DNA of 64,000 nucleotides from Candidatus Thiodiazotropha sp. LNASS1 (lineage in GTDB: Bacteria > Pseudomonadota > Gammaproteobacteria > Chromatiales > Chromatiaceae), in the NCBI RefSeq assembly GCF_964212655.1, contig NZ_OZ156465.1, positions 4,402,001-4,466,000 on the forward strand. Direction: 5' to 3'. Positions 17,646 to 27,427 of this stretch are shown piece by piece. Under the pieces are notes generated by a model. The model did not search any database. It saw only the letters and a program-made list of their open reading frames with translations, and had not been told where the DNA came from. The translations under genes were made by a program, and so were the position numbers. Positions within the stretch are counted from its first letter, which is position 1, and each line of letters opens with the position of its first letter.

Positions 17646-17963
17646 ATGAGCTTACAGCGTGCGCGCAGTGCGGAAGAGTATGTGGAGTGGGTCAAGCAGG
17701 CCGTCTTCGAAGTTGACGACCTTAGAGACTGCTATGACTATCAGATGGATGAGATGGGCCGATATCCGTCATTCCTCGAGCCATTGGAGGAGGGCATCAA
17801 AGCCCTCTACCGTCAGATGGAGGAGGGTGAATATCACTTCGGCCGTGAAGACCTGTCGTTTATGTCACTGGTAAACCGCCATGGCGAAGATATTCCCTTT
17901 GCCATTTTGTTACGTCAGATCAATGAAACACACCGCAAGGGCATAGAAGCGGATGTGGAGTAG
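17646..17963 (+). CDS. Unrecognised small conserved-looking protein
   Basis: I do not recognise this 105-aa protein. It is acidic, with many E and D residues, predicted mostly helical, with no signal peptide or membrane segment. A tyrosine-rich stretch (RDCYDYQMDEMGRYPSF) lies near residues 28-44. It sits 62 bp after prmB and 57 bp before hemN in the same direction, which suggests co-transcription. Codon use looks like its neighbours. Confidence 0.7.
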   Translation: MSLQRARSAEEYVEWVKQAVFEVDDLRDCYDYQMDEMGRYPSFLEPLEEGIKALYRQMEEGEYHFGREDLSFMSLVNRHGEDIPFAILLRQINETHRKGIEADVE

Positions 17964-18020
17964 ACGACTGTTTGCTGCCTGCCCGGTGTAATATCAAATA
18001 CTATTAGAGATAATTCATTC

Positions 18021-19406
18021 ATGGATCATTCGACACAATTCGATCTTGAGCTGATCGCCAAATATGATCAGAGCGGTCCGCGCTACACCTCCTACCCCAC
18101 AGCGGTTCAGTTCCATGATGGGTTTAACGAGGAGGAATACAAGCGGGTCGCAAGGGAGAGCAACAAATACTCCAATCCCCTATCGCTCTATTTCCACATA
18201 CCCTTCTGTGACACGGTCTGCTTTTACTGTGCCTGTAACAAGGTGGCGACCAAGGACCGCAGCCTGGCGGCGGGCTATCTCGCCCGCATCCATGAAGAAC
18301 TGCGCATGCAGTCGGAGTTGTTCGATGCTTCGAGAGTTGTGACCCAGCTCCATTGGGGAGGAGGGACACCCACATTCATCAGCCATGACGAGATGCGCGA
18401 ACTGGTGGCCCGGACACGCAAGGCCTTCACCCTGCTGGACGATGATACGGGTGAGTATTCCATCGAGATAGACCCCAGGGAGGCGCAAGGGGATACCATC
18501 AAGCTGCTGCGTGAGTTGGGCTTCAATCGCATGAGCCTGGGTGTGCAGGATTTTGATCAGCGGGTGCAGAAAGCGGTAAACCGGATCCAGAGCAAGGATG
18601 AAACCCTGACTGTATTACAGTCCGCTCGGGATGAAGGTTTTCGTTCCATCAGCATCGATCTCATCTATGGGCTGCCTTTCCAAAGCGTTGAGAGCTTCTC
18701 CAGCACCCTGGATCAGATTCTCGAGGTCGATCCTGACCGGCTCTCGGTATTCAACTATGCCCACCTCCCGGAGCGCTTCAAACCGCAGCGACGCATCAAC
18801 GAGGAGGAACTGCCGCCCCCACAGGAAAAGCTCGATATCCTGCAGATGAGCATCGAAAAACTATCGGCGGCCGGCTATGTCTACGTCGGCATGGATCACT
18901 TCGCAAAGCCGAATGATGAACTGGTGCTGGCACAGGAGGATGGTACCCTGTATCGCAATTTCCAGGGTTATTCGACCCATGCCGATTGTGATCTGATCGG
19001 CCTGGGGGCTACCTCGATCGGTATGGTGGGTCCAAGCTATGCGCAGAACATGCGCAGTCTCGATGAGTATTACCAGCGCATCGACAGCGGCAGGCTGGCG
19101 GTCTTCCGCGGGGTGGAACTGAACCGGGATGACCGGTTGCGTCGTGATGTGATTACCCGACTTATCTGCCATTTTTCCCTTTCAATGGCGGATGTGGAGA
19201 AGCACTGGAATATTGTGTTCAAAGAATATTTCGCCAACGAGATCGAATCGTTGCAGGGGATGGTTGCGGATGGCCTGCTGAGCATCGATGATGACGAGAT
19301 CAAGGTCCTGCCCAGGGGGCGCTTGCTGATCAGAAATATCTGTATGCAATTCGATGCCTATCTCAGCAGCAAGCAGTCGCAGGGAAGTTTCTCGAAGGTC
19401 ATCTGA
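18021..19406 (+). CDS. hemN: Oxygen-independent coproporphyrinogen III dehydrogenase
   Basis: This radical-SAM enzyme decarboxylates coproporphyrinogen III to protoporphyrinogen IX in heme synthesis without oxygen. The CxxxCxxC cluster motif is Cys63, Cys67, Cys70, with Cys72 following, as in E. coli HemN. GGGTP and the C-terminal HemN domain are present. At 461 aa it is full-length HemN rather than the shorter HemW. No clear FNR box was found upstream. Confidence 0.96.
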   Translation: MDHSTQFDLELIAKYDQSGPRYTSYPTAVQFHDGFNEEEYKRVARESNKYSNPLSLYFHIPFCDTVCFYCACNKVATKDRSLAAGYLARIHEELRMQSELFDASRVVTQLHWGGGTPTFISHDEMRELVARTRKAFTLLDDDTGEYSIEIDPREAQGDTIKLLRELGFNRMSLGVQDFDQRVQKAVNRIQSKDETLTVLQSARDEGFRSISIDLIYGLPFQSVESFSSTLDQILEVDPDRLSVFNYAHLPERFKPQRRINEEELPPPQEKLDILQMSIEKLSAAGYVYVGMDHFAKPNDELVLAQEDGTLYRNFQGYSTHADCDLIGLGATSIGMVGPSYAQNMRSLDEYYQRIDSGRLAVFRGVELNRDDRLRRDVITRLICHFSLSMADVEKHWNIVFKEYFANEIESLQGMVADGLLSIDDDEIKVLPRGRLLIRNICMQFDAYLSSKQSQGSFSKVI

Positions 19407-19428
19407 CGAAAAATCTGTTTTATTCTGG

Positions 19429-19508
19429 TTCCCACGGTCCTCCGTGGGAATCCGTACCTAGTTTTCCTATCGCGCTGAGGTCTGCATTCCCACGCTGGAG
19501 CGTGGGAA
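19429..19508. repeat. Pair of REP-like palindromes (TTCCCACG family)
   Basis: Two hairpins lie between hemN and the converging type II secretion operon. TTCCCACGG/CCGTGGGAA spans 19429-19450 and TTCCCACGCT/AGCGTGGGAA spans 19487-19508. A partial relative (CGCTCCAGCGTGGGAATGCAG) is at about 42334-42354. They may serve as a bidirectional transcript end. Confidence 0.7.
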
Positions 19509-19565
19509 CGAGGAAATGCTGTTTTTCCACTTGTGAGTGAGTGAAGCGGGGTAATCGAAACCTAG

Positions 19566-19583
19566 GGTGCGGCTTGCCGCACC
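19566..19583. repeat. REP-like palindrome GGTGCGGC-TT-GCCGCACC
   Basis: This is a perfect 8-bp inverted repeat around TT. The same 18 bp with flanking TAGG occurs at 42264-42281, so it is a dispersed intergenic repeat. It lies 13 bp beyond the end of the minus-strand lipoprotein gene. Confidence 0.75.
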
Positions 19584-19595
19584 ACAATCGGCCTT

Positions 19596-19946
19596 TTAGT
19601 TATTCGGTATCAACGCCCTCTGCGCTTTCTTGTTGCCCTGTGCCGCAGCCTGCTGAATCCAATGCATGGCCTGGCGGTCACTCTTCTCGACGCCTAAACC
19701 GTGATAGAACAGGTAACCCAGGGCATATTGCGCCTTGTCGTTGCCGGCGGCGGCAAGTGGGAAGATCAATTGGAAAACCTTTTTATATGCCTTGATGTTA
19801 TAGGCCCGGTGCGCCTCTTTGAGAATGGCTGCGGTTTCGTCCATCTGCGCACTGTCGGGTGTGGTGCTGCAACCGGTCAAGGCTATGAGACCTGGCAGCA
19901 TGCCGAGTAACAGAAGGGTGAATTTCAGTCGTGGGTGGATATTCAT
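19596..19946 (-). CDS. Small Sel1/TPR-repeat lipoprotein, last gene of the type II secretion operon
   Basis: The 116-aa protein has a lipoprotein signal with lipobox LTGC (Cys about residue 26). Helical repeats follow, including a Sel1-type unit (AQYALGYLFYHGLGVEKSDR ... AAAQG). It starts 4 bp after gspF, so it is translationally coupled to the secretion genes. Known secretin pilotins include TPR lipoproteins (PilF/PilW for PilQ). By analogy this could be the pilotin of GspD, but that is inference. Confidence 0.85.
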   Translation of the reverse strand: MNIHPRLKFTLLLLGMLPGLIALTGCSTTPDSAQMDETAAILKEAHRAYNIKAYKKVFQLIFPLAAAGNDKAQYALGYLFYHGLGVEKSDRQAMHWIQQAAAQGNKKAQRALIPNN

Positions 19947-19950
19947 GGCA

Positions 19951-21162
19951 TCAGCCTACCAGTTGATTGAGGTCGAAGATAGGAAGCAGTATGGCCAGCA
20001 CGATAACCAGTACAATACCTCCCATCACCAGGATAAGTATCGGTTCGAATAAGCCTTGAATGGTCGAGACCAGGGTCTCGATCTCCCGTTCCTGGATATC
20101 CGCCGACCGTTCCAGCATGCCTTCCAGGTTACCGCTCGATTCACCACTCGCCAGCAGGCTGAGGGTCATGGGTGGAAAGTAGCCGGTCTTTTCCAGGGCC
20201 CGGTAGAGGCTGGTGCCCTCCCGCACCCGGGAGGTGGCTTCCTCCACGGCATTGCGCATGGGCAGATTGGTCAACACCTGGGATGCGATACGCATCGCGT
20301 CCAGGATCGGTACGCTGCTGGCTGCCATGATGCTTAAGGTACGGGAAAAGCGGGCGGCATTGGCGGTGCGAACCAGACGACCGACCAAAGGGATGCGTAA
20401 CATCATTCGGTGCCACCAGCGTTTGGGGCCGGGTTTTTTCAGCAGATAGCTGAACAAGAGTCCGAGAAGCAACAGCAGTACAAAGATAGGGATACCGTAG
20501 GTACGGAAGACGTCACTGGTGGTCATCAGTGCCCGGGTGATCCAGGGAAGTTCTGCCTGCATGGTTTCGAACACTCGCGTTACCTGAGGCACGATATAGG
20601 TCAGCAGGCCAACCACGATGAGAAAGGAGACGATGGTCAACAGTGCCGGATAGAAAAGGGCGAAGATGGTCTTCTGACGCATCTGCTGGCGTTGTTCCGT
20701 ATAGTCGGCCAGGCGTTCCAGTACCACTTCGAGGTGCCCCGATTGCTCACCTGACGAAACGGTCTTGATATAAAGTTCGGGAAAGGTCTTGGGGAATTCA
20801 CTCAGGCCATCCGCCAGGGTACGACCCTCCAGTACCTTTGCTCTTACGGCCAGCAGGGTGCGTTCCACGTGACGCTTATCGGACTGGGACGCGGTTGTCT
20901 TCAGCACATGTTCCAAAGGCAGGCCGGACCTTAGCAGGGTCGCCATCTGGCGGGTTATCAATGCCAGCTCCATGGCATTGATATGGCGTTGAAAGAGGCT
21001 GCTTTTTCTTTCTTGAGTGGCGCCACTTGCAACATCGATGGTCAGTGGTGTGAGGCCTGATTCGCGTAATTGCTGGCGTACCTGTCTCGGGCTGTCACCC
21101 TCCAGTACGCCGCGTCGCTCCTTCCCTGTCGGGTCGAGTGCTACGTATTCAAAGGCGTCCAA
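19951..21162 (-). CDS. gspF: Type II secretion inner-membrane platform protein GspF
   Basis: This polytopic platform protein couples the GspE ATPase to pseudopilus assembly. Two T2SSF domains are visible (about 70-190, ALITRQMATLLRSGLPLEHVL; and 270-395, FSRTLSIMAASSVPILDAM), with three strong transmembrane segments. The 403-aa length is typical. The start is TTG, with GGAGG upstream, 6 bp after gspE. Some family members belong to type IV pili, but the operon settles the assignment. Confidence 0.96.
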   Translation of the reverse strand: MDAFEYVALDPTGKERRGVLEGDSPRQVRQQLRESGLTPLTIDVASGATQERKSSLFQRHINAMELALITRQMATLLRSGLPLEHVLKTTASQSDKRHVERTLLAVRAKVLEGRTLADGLSEFPKTFPELYIKTVSSGEQSGHLEVVLERLADYTEQRQQMRQKTIFALFYPALLTIVSFLIVVGLLTYIVPQVTRVFETMQAELPWITRALMTTSDVFRTYGIPIFVLLLLLGLLFSYLLKKPGPKRWWHRMMLRIPLVGRLVRTANAARFSRTLSIMAASSVPILDAMRIASQVLTNLPMRNAVEEATSRVREGTSLYRALEKTGYFPPMTLSLLASGESSGNLEGMLERSADIQEREIETLVSTIQGLFEPILILVMGGIVLVIVLAILLPIFDLNQLVG

Positions 21163-21168
21163 GGTTGA

Positions 21169-22725
21169 TCAACCCTCCTGGGTAACGCGAATGATTTCGT
21201 CGATCGTGGTATCGCCACTGAGTACGCGCTTCATTCCATCCTGACGAATACTGTCGCTCATGGTTCTGGCATGCTCCAGCATTTCGATTTCGCCGCTGCC
21301 TTTGTGGATCAGGTTGCGCAATGTCTCATCGATGGTGATGAGTTCATAGATACCCGTCCTGCCGAGATAGCCATGGTTATGGCACTTCTCGCATCCCGTT
21401 GAGGTATAGAGCGTAATCTCCTCGGTTGTGGGTCGCTCCAACATCTGCAGCTCCTCTTCACTGGCCGTGTATGGTGACTTGCAGTGCGGGCAGAGGGTGC
21501 GCACCAGGCGCTGAGCGAGTACCCCGATCAGGCTGGATGAGAGCAGAAAGGGCTCTACGCCCATGTCGCGAAGACGGGTAATACTGCCGATGGCGGTATT
21601 GGTATGCAGACTCGACATCACCAGATGGCCGGTCAGACTGGCCTGCACGGCAATCTGGGCGGTTTCCAGGTCCCGGATCTCACCCACCATCACCACATCC
21701 GGGTCCTGACGCAAGATAGCGCGTAAGCCGCGTGCGAAGGTAAGATCGACCTTGTTGTTAACCTGAGTCTGGCCGATGCCGTCGAGGTAATATTCGATGG
21801 GATCTTCAACGGTCACGATATTACGACTCTGGGTGTTGAGTCGGCTCAGGGCCGCATACAGGGTCGTGGTTTTACCCGAGCCCGTGGGGCCTGTGACCAG
21901 AAAGATGCCGTGCGGTCGTTTGATGATGCCCGGATCGACCTGCAGCAGAAGTTCCTTCGCCATGCCGAGTTGCTCCAGATCGAGTCGTCCCGCCTGCTTG
22001 TCCAGCAGACGCAGAACCACCCGTTCGCCATAACTGGAGGGGAGTGTGGAGACACGAACGTCCACCGGACGGTTGCCTACCTTGAGGGAGATTCGTCCAT
22101 CCTGCGGGATGCGCTTTTCGGCAATATCGAGCTGGGCCATGACCTTGATGCGTGAGACCAGAAAAGAGGCCACGGTACGCGGCGGGGTGAGGACTTCACG
22201 CAGTACGCCATCGACACGGAAACGCACGACCAGGCGATTCTCGTAGGGTTCGATATGGATGTCGGAGGCCTGTTCCTTGATCGCTTCTGTAAACAGGGCG
22301 TTGATCAGTCTGATGATCGGGGCGTCGTCGTCGCTCTCGAGCAGGTCTTCAGGCTGGTTCAGTGCCCGTGCCGCGTTGTCGAGATCGATGTCGTCGCCCA
22401 TCGTCTCCATGATCTGACTGGACTGTTTCGAACCCGCTTCATAGATCTGCGAAAGCTGTTTCTCCAGCGTCTCCTCATCGACCTGGGTATAGATCAAGGG
22501 TTGGGAAAAGAGCCGGCGCACCTCATTGAGCACGCCAAGCGAGACCCCTGGCTTATGTACCAGCTGAAGCTGATTCTGCTCATCATCCCTGACGATGACG
22601 ACGCCATGACGACGGGCGAAGGCATAGGGTAGTTGGATCGGTGTCTGAGTGGTTTCATCAAGCAGCACCGATTCTGCAGTGAGCTCGTCGACCATCTGCG
22701 AAGAGGGTGAGGAATTCTCAGACAT
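21169..22725 (-). CDS. gspE: Type II secretion ATPase GspE
   Basis: This hexameric cytoplasmic ATPase powers pseudopilus assembly. It has an N1/N2 region, Walker A ([12 protein letters not shown]), an Asp box, Walker B, a His box ([12 protein letters not shown]) and the tetracysteine zinc site (CPHC ... CEKC) characteristic of GspE. The frame is open from an ATG at 22746 that overlaps the gspD stop. A strong site (AGGAGCGAGG) lies inside that extension directly before the ATG at 22725, which I take as the start, giving 518 aa. Confidence 0.96.
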   Translation of the reverse strand: MSENSSPSSQMVDELTAESVLLDETTQTPIQLPYAFARRHGVVIVRDDEQNQLQLVHKPGVSLGVLNEVRRLFSQPLIYTQVDEETLEKQLSQIYEAGSKQSSQIMETMGDDIDLDNAARALNQPEDLLESDDDAPIIRLINALFTEAIKEQASDIHIEPYENRLVVRFRVDGVLREVLTPPRTVASFLVSRIKVMAQLDIAEKRIPQDGRISLKVGNRPVDVRVSTLPSSYGERVVLRLLDKQAGRLDLEQLGMAKELLLQVDPGIIKRPHGIFLVTGPTGSGKTTTLYAALSRLNTQSRNIVTVEDPIEYYLDGIGQTQVNNKVDLTFARGLRAILRQDPDVVMVGEIRDLETAQIAVQASLTGHLVMSSLHTNTAIGSITRLRDMGVEPFLLSSSLIGVLAQRLVRTLCPHCKSPYTASEEELQMLERPTTEEITLYTSTGCEKCHNHGYLGRTGIYELITIDETLRNLIHKGSGEIEMLEHARTMSDSIRQDGMKRVLSGDTTIDEIIRVTQEG

Positions 22726-22742
22726 GCCTCGCTCCTCTCCGA

Positions 22743-24749
22743 TCAATGTTCGGGTTCCAGCTCTTCATCATCAAATGGCGGGGCGAGGGTGCCGAAGCGT
22801 GGCGGCAGGACCGGCATCTCATCATCCGACATCAGATTAACACCCTCCTGCTTCAGCCTGAGCTGCTGGGCGCGGAAGAAGTTGTATTTGTCGCTGGCGA
22901 TCTGGGTGTTGATGGCATCATCGCGAATCACCACCGGACGCAGAAAGACCATCAGGTTGCGTTTTACCTTGGTTGTCTTGTTAGAGCGAAACAGGGCGCC
23001 CAGCAAGGGTATGTCGCCCAATACCGGCACTTTCTCTTCGGTCTGCTGCAGGTCCTCCTCGATCAGTCCGCCCAGCACGATGGTATTGCCATCGTCCACC
23101 ATGACCACGGTCTTGATGGTCCGCTTGTTGGTAACGATATCGCTGGTGCCGGAACTGGCGGAGGCGTTGATGCTGGATATCTCCTGTTCGATCTCCAGTT
23201 GAATCGAGTTGCCCTCGTTGATCTGCGGTTTCACTTTGAGGGTCAGGCCCACATCCTCCCGCTGCACGGTCTGGAAGGGGTTTACCGAGTTGCTGACCCC
23301 GCCGGTCGAACTGTAGGAGCCGGTGATGAAGGGCACGTTCTGGCCGATTACGATTTCAGCTTCCTGATTGTCAAGGGTGGTGATCGTCGGTGTGGAGAGG
23401 ATGTTGGAGGTGGAATCACTCTCCAGGGCCTGGATCAGGGCGGCGAAATTGATGCGGTTACTGTTGAATCGCCCAAAACCTAGAGAGGTGCCGGGACCAA
23501 GCGAAACCCCGGATCCGGCGGCCGCCGAGGTTGCAATATCCGATATTCTGGGAGAGCCCAGGTTGATGACGCCAATGGGGCCTTTGTCATCCGGACTGCC
23601 ATCGACGATCCATTGCACACCGAGCTGTTTCGCCTTGTCGTAGGAGACCTCGGCAATGATCGCCTCCACCAGGACTTGAGCCCGCCGGATATCGAGTTTA
23701 CGGATAATCGCCTGCAGGGCTCGGAACTGATCGGGCGGCGCGGTGATGATCAGTGCGTTCGCGGCCTCATCGGCCTGGATGTTGATCGGCAGTGTGGGTT
23801 TACCCTTGGCCCCCGCTTTGCCGCCCCCCTGCTTGGTCTCGTCCAGATTTTCACTGACACCCGTCAATACCTGCACCAGGTCTGTGGCGTTGGCGTATTT
23901 CAGGTAGATGACCTGGGCGTTGCCTTCATTGTCAAAAGGGGTGTCGAGGTGCTCGATGATTACCCGCGAGCGTAGTCTTGCCGTCGGGTCGCCGCTGATC
24001 AACACACTGTTGGTACGTTCGTCCGCGACCAGTTTGGTGGCATTCTTCTGACCCTTTGCCGCAGGGGTCTGTAATCCGTTGAGGATGCGTACCACCTCGG
24101 AAGCGGAGGCATGCTGCAGCGTGATCACCTCGATCGAGCTGTCGCTTACCCTGTCGATCTGATCAATGATCTTCATCAGCCGGTCAACATTCTGACGGCG
24201 ATCGGAGATGATCAGAACATTGGTGTCCGGGTAGGCGGCGAGATGGCCCTCCTGGGGTATCAGGGGCCGTAAAATCGGTACCAGTTGCGCGGAGGTGACA
24301 TTCTTGACCTGGATGATGCGGGTGACGATCTGATCCCCAGGCAGTTGTCCGAGGGCGTTGACTGTGGGGATCCCGCCCTGTTTGGCCTTCACGTCGGGGA
24401 CCACCTTGATCACATCGCCGCTGGGGATGGTTGAGAAACCATGCACTTCGAGGATCGAGAGGAACACCTGATAGAACTCATCGCGATCCATCGGGTGGGC
24501 TGAGATGACCGTCACTTTCCCCTTTACTCTGGGATCGATGACGAAGTTCTTTCCGGTGTGTTCGGAGACCGTCTTGATCAGGGCCTCTATGTCGGCATTG
24601 TTCAGATTGAGAGTAATCTGTTCCGCATGGCCAAGTGGGATCCACGAAAGGTTAAGCAGGGCGACGGTGCACAGCATGAGGGCCAGGCGTGAGAACAGGC
24701 CGGTGCGCGGGTGCTGTCTATCCATGAAAAGGGTTGGCAAAATACTCAT
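22743..24749 (-). CDS. gspD: Type II secretion outer-membrane secretin GspD
   Basis: GspD forms the outer-membrane channel. The signal peptide ends near GHAEQ (about residue 42). The N0 domain ([29 protein letters not shown]) and N1-N3 domains follow, then the secretin core with VPFITGS and the [16 protein letters not shown] motif. At 668 aa it is full length. Secretins need a pilotin or self-targeting; no S-domain extension of the Klebsiella type is obvious. It has its own 208-bp upstream region holding an AT-rich palindrome, so it may be transcribed separately from gspG-N. Confidence 0.97.
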   Translation of the reverse strand: MSILPTLFMDRQHPRTGLFSRLALMLCTVALLNLSWIPLGHAEQITLNLNNADIEALIKTVSEHTGKNFVIDPRVKGKVTVISAHPMDRDEFYQVFLSILEVHGFSTIPSGDVIKVVPDVKAKQGGIPTVNALGQLPGDQIVTRIIQVKNVTSAQLVPILRPLIPQEGHLAAYPDTNVLIISDRRQNVDRLMKIIDQIDRVSDSSIEVITLQHASASEVVRILNGLQTPAAKGQKNATKLVADERTNSVLISGDPTARLRSRVIIEHLDTPFDNEGNAQVIYLKYANATDLVQVLTGVSENLDETKQGGGKAGAKGKPTLPINIQADEAANALIITAPPDQFRALQAIIRKLDIRRAQVLVEAIIAEVSYDKAKQLGVQWIVDGSPDDKGPIGVINLGSPRISDIATSAAAGSGVSLGPGTSLGFGRFNSNRINFAALIQALESDSTSNILSTPTITTLDNQEAEIVIGQNVPFITGSYSSTGGVSNSVNPFQTVQREDVGLTLKVKPQINEGNSIQLEIEQEISSINASASSGTSDIVTNKRTIKTVVMVDDGNTIVLGGLIEEDLQQTEEKVPVLGDIPLLGALFRSNKTTKVKRNLMVFLRPVVIRDDAINTQIASDKYNFFRAQQLRLKQEGVNLMSDDEMPVLPPRFGTLAPPFDDEELEPEH

Positions 24750-24865
24750 TGTTGAATCGGTTCCATCGAAGTCTCGCGCCCGAATCGCGGCACCTGCGGG
24801 TGTGTGATTTGGGGCAGGATCAGATGTGGATGGTGAAAATCTTTATTCATCATGGGTTTATGGTA

Positions 24866-24887
24866 AATATATAATGCATTATATATT
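24866..24887. promoter_or_regulatory. 22-bp perfect AT-rich palindrome upstream of gspD
   Basis: AATATATAATG (24866-24876) is followed immediately by its exact reverse complement (24877-24887), between gspN and gspD. It contains TATAAT on both strands, so it may be a -10 region, an operator, or both. I know no regulator with this site. Confidence 0.4.
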
Positions 24888-24957
24888 AGCAGATGATGGG
24901 GCGTTGGCATACAGGCCTGAATCAGCCTCGTTAGTTGCACCCGATCACAGAAAATAC

Positions 24958-25713
24958 CTATAGACTACCGCTGAAACTGATTCGATAACTACCGTCGGGT
25001 TGGCTTTTTGCAACGGCCTTCAATGCGCTGCTCAAACCGGGGTCTGATCCCGCGCCAGGTTTGATCGCGCCGTTCAGATTATAGTTTCCTTCGTTACTGA
25101 GACTCAGTTCACCATCCACCGAGGTGCCCCCGCCCAGGTCATTGATCTTGATATTGATATTGCCGTTATCGTCAGTTGTCACATCAGCTTTAAGATTGCC
25201 CTCCTTGAGGCTGAAGGGGCGAAGCAGAGCCGGATTAAGCCATTTGATCTCTCCTTCGGCCGAGGTGACGCGTTCAGTCTCGATGGCAACATGACTCAGA
25301 TTGAGTTCAACATCACCCTCAACACTGATCTGGTTGAGGTCCGCCATGTCGGTAATCATCGATGCCGGGAGCTGACCTTCAACATCCTTCAGTTGGAAAC
25401 CACCCAGGGTGCGGGCTACATTCGCATCGACTTTGTTATTCATGTGCCGCAGTTCAAGCTCGAAACTGATCCTGCCGAGAAGCAGGCCGCTAGGTGCGAA
25501 GCGCCACTTAATCTTGTCGAGGGGCATTCCCTGATAATTGATGGCTTCCATTTTACCTCGCCACAAGCTCCCTTTCATGGTTGCGTAAGAGAAGGGCAGT
25601 TTACCGTTCTCGGCCAGTGCCCAGCCTATGATGTGTTGCGCCGGGATTCCCGCAAGCAGAAAAATCAGGTAACCACCCAAGCCGATCAATAGAAAACTCC
25701 ACCAGCGCATCAA
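24958..25713 (-). CDS. gspN: Type II secretion protein GspN
   Basis: The 251-aa bitopic protein has an N-terminal hydrophobic anchor (WSFLLIGLGGYLIFLLAGIPA) and a periplasmic beta-rich domain typical of GspN, with GSLWRGKMEAINYQG and GDVELNLSHVAI. In Xanthomonas XpsN fills the place of GspC between platform and secretin. No gspC occurs here, so the same may hold. It overlaps gspM by ATGA. Confidence 0.88.
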   Translation of the reverse strand: MMRWWSFLLIGLGGYLIFLLAGIPAQHIIGWALAENGKLPFSYATMKGSLWRGKMEAINYQGMPLDKIKWRFAPSGLLLGRISFELELRHMNNKVDANVARTLGGFQLKDVEGQLPASMITDMADLNQISVEGDVELNLSHVAIETERVTSAEGEIKWLNPALLRPFSLKEGNLKADVTTDDNGNINIKINDLGGGTSVDGELSLSNEGNYNLNGAIKPGAGSDPGLSSALKAVAKSQPDGSYRISFSGSL

Positions 25714-26201
25714 GATCCCCCTTCCCGCTGCAGGACCAGGCGTGCATTGACCAGTCCCGGTTTGTCTTGTCTATCGATCGTCAGGGAGTCGATCTCGATG
25801 GCGTGGGCTTGCGTCAGCTGACCCAGCCATTTGATGATGGTGTCGAAAGGAGCCTCTTCGATCCATAACTGAACGGCATTGTCGCCCTGGGGTTTAATGC
25901 GCTGGATCTGTTGTCTCAGTCGGGTTTTCTTTGCCGTTCTATCAACCAGGGTGAGCAGTGCCTCATTACTGCCGGCGCTTTTTCCCCGCTGTTGGCTACG
26001 CAGGTTTTTGACCAGATCGAGGTTGTCCTGCATCCAGTTCAGCGTGAGCTGTTGACTCTCGACCAGCAGTGCCTTCTTGTCCAGGGCCTGATTGAACGGG
26101 CGCCACATCAGCAGATAGACAAGCAGCAGTAAGATGGCTGCGGCGCCTATGATCAGGGCCATGTGTTCCTGGGGTGTTTTTGACTGCCACCACTCCTTCA
26201 T
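25710..26201 (-). CDS. gspM: Type II secretion protein GspM
   Basis: The 163-aa platform protein has one transmembrane helix (about 15-32, LIIGAAAILLLLVYLLMW) and a periplasmic ferredoxin-like domain. GspM partners GspL. The gene overlaps both neighbours by 4 bp, so the L-M-N genes are tightly coupled. The sequence is divergent, as is usual for GspM; the identity rests on size, topology and position. Confidence 0.92.
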   Translation of the reverse strand: MKEWWQSKTPQEHMALIIGAAAILLLLVYLLMWRPFNQALDKKALLVESQQLTLNWMQDNLDLVKNLRSQQRGKSAGSNEALLTLVDRTAKKTRLRQQIQRIKPQGDNAVQLWIEEAPFDTIIKWLGQLTQAHAIEIDSLTIDRQDKPGLVNARLVLQREGGS

Positions 26202-27427
26202 GGATTCACTCCACTGATACGTAGATGTGAAGTGACCTGGTTGCCGGTGGCATTGGCCGAGCGGATCTCAACCGCGAGTTTTTTGGCCTCGATAGTCTGT
26301 TTCAAATTCTCCAATGCCTGCAACTCCTTGATGATTAATTGCAGATCGAGTTTGCCATCCCGGAAACTTATGCTTTCCAGGGTGGTGTTTGGACTGCTTT
26401 TGATGACCGAAGCGGCAGGTACGAAGAGGCTGGTGAATTGCAAGAAACTGCCGGAACCTCCTTGGCGCAGGCTCTTCAGCTTCTGCTCCATCTGTACCTT
26501 CGGGTCGACGATGCGCTTTACCTCAGGGAAGGCCTGCTGAAAGGTCTCTCTGATCTGTTTGTCGAGTGCGGCACTCTGTTGTTCGTAGTGGCGGTATTGC
26601 TGGATGCTCATCAGCAGGGTGAGACCAATGAATACCGCTGCCAGCACGGCGGCGGGAAGCCAGCGTTTCCATTGCAGCGTCAGCTTGTCGACTCGCAGAT
26701 AATCACCCTGAAGCAGGTTGATCTGCTGTTTATCGATCAGATTATCGGCCAGCAGAGTGGTCAGCTCGGCCTGGGTATCGAGACGTTTGGTACTGATTTC
26801 ATAGTCGCCGTCGAGCTGGTTAATATCGATCAGGTCCTGGGAATCAGGGGATTGAAAGAGATCGATCTTACCAGGCGGATGCTCGCTGTCTTGCTGCAGG
26901 GCAAGCCTGAGTATCGCCTCGCCGTTGATGGCGTCGGCGCTGAAACCCTTTGCTCTATCGGTGCGGACATTCAGAATCCGGCTATCCTGAAAGAGGGTCC
27001 AGGCACCGCTCTCATAGGGTAAAGAGAGCAGATCGGCATAGATGGCGATAGGTTCGATTCCCGCTGTTTCGAGGGTCTCCAGCCAGTGGTCCAGCCTCTG
27101 CTTGGCGATGACTAGGACAGGGGTGATGTCATCGCTGTCGATATTGCCTGCGGCAAAATGGAGCTGATCGACATCCTCGGTCAATTCATTCTCAAGGGAG
27201 AATGGTATCGCCTGAATGAGACGCTGCCGGTTTCTGGTCGGGATCCGGACCTCGGTGATGAGCAGTTCGGTGGCGGGAATAAAAACCAGGGTTCGTCGGC
27301 CCTTCGCCAATTTCGCCGCATCCGCCAGGGTCCCTTCGGCCGGTTGCGGATTGGCGCTGCCCTTGAGCAGCCAACTGACCTTGCTGCAGTCGCTGTCATG
27401 GCACTGAACTACCAGGCGTTCAGCCAT
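26198..27427 (-). CDS. gspL: Type II secretion protein GspL
   Basis: The protein links the cytoplasmic ATPase to the platform. The 409 aa comprise an actin-like cytoplasmic domain (about 1-245, with RTLVFIPATELLITEV and QAIPFSLENELTEDVDQLHFA), one transmembrane helix (about 258-278) and a periplasmic domain. The start codon overlaps the gspK stop (TAATG). Confidence 0.95.
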   Translation of the reverse strand: MAERLVVQCHDSDCSKVSWLLKGSANPQPAEGTLADAAKLAKGRRTLVFIPATELLITEVRIPTRNRQRLIQAIPFSLENELTEDVDQLHFAAGNIDSDDITPVLVIAKQRLDHWLETLETAGIEPIAIYADLLSLPYESGAWTLFQDSRILNVRTDRAKGFSADAINGEAILRLALQQDSEHPPGKIDLFQSPDSQDLIDINQLDGDYEISTKRLDTQAELTTLLADNLIDKQQINLLQGDYLRVDKLTLQWKRWLPAAVLAAVFIGLTLLMSIQQYRHYEQQSAALDKQIRETFQQAFPEVKRIVDPKVQMEQKLKSLRQGGSGSFLQFTSLFVPAASVIKSSPNTTLESISFRDGKLDLQLIIKELQALENLKQTIEAKKLAVEIRSANATGNQVTSHLRISGVNP

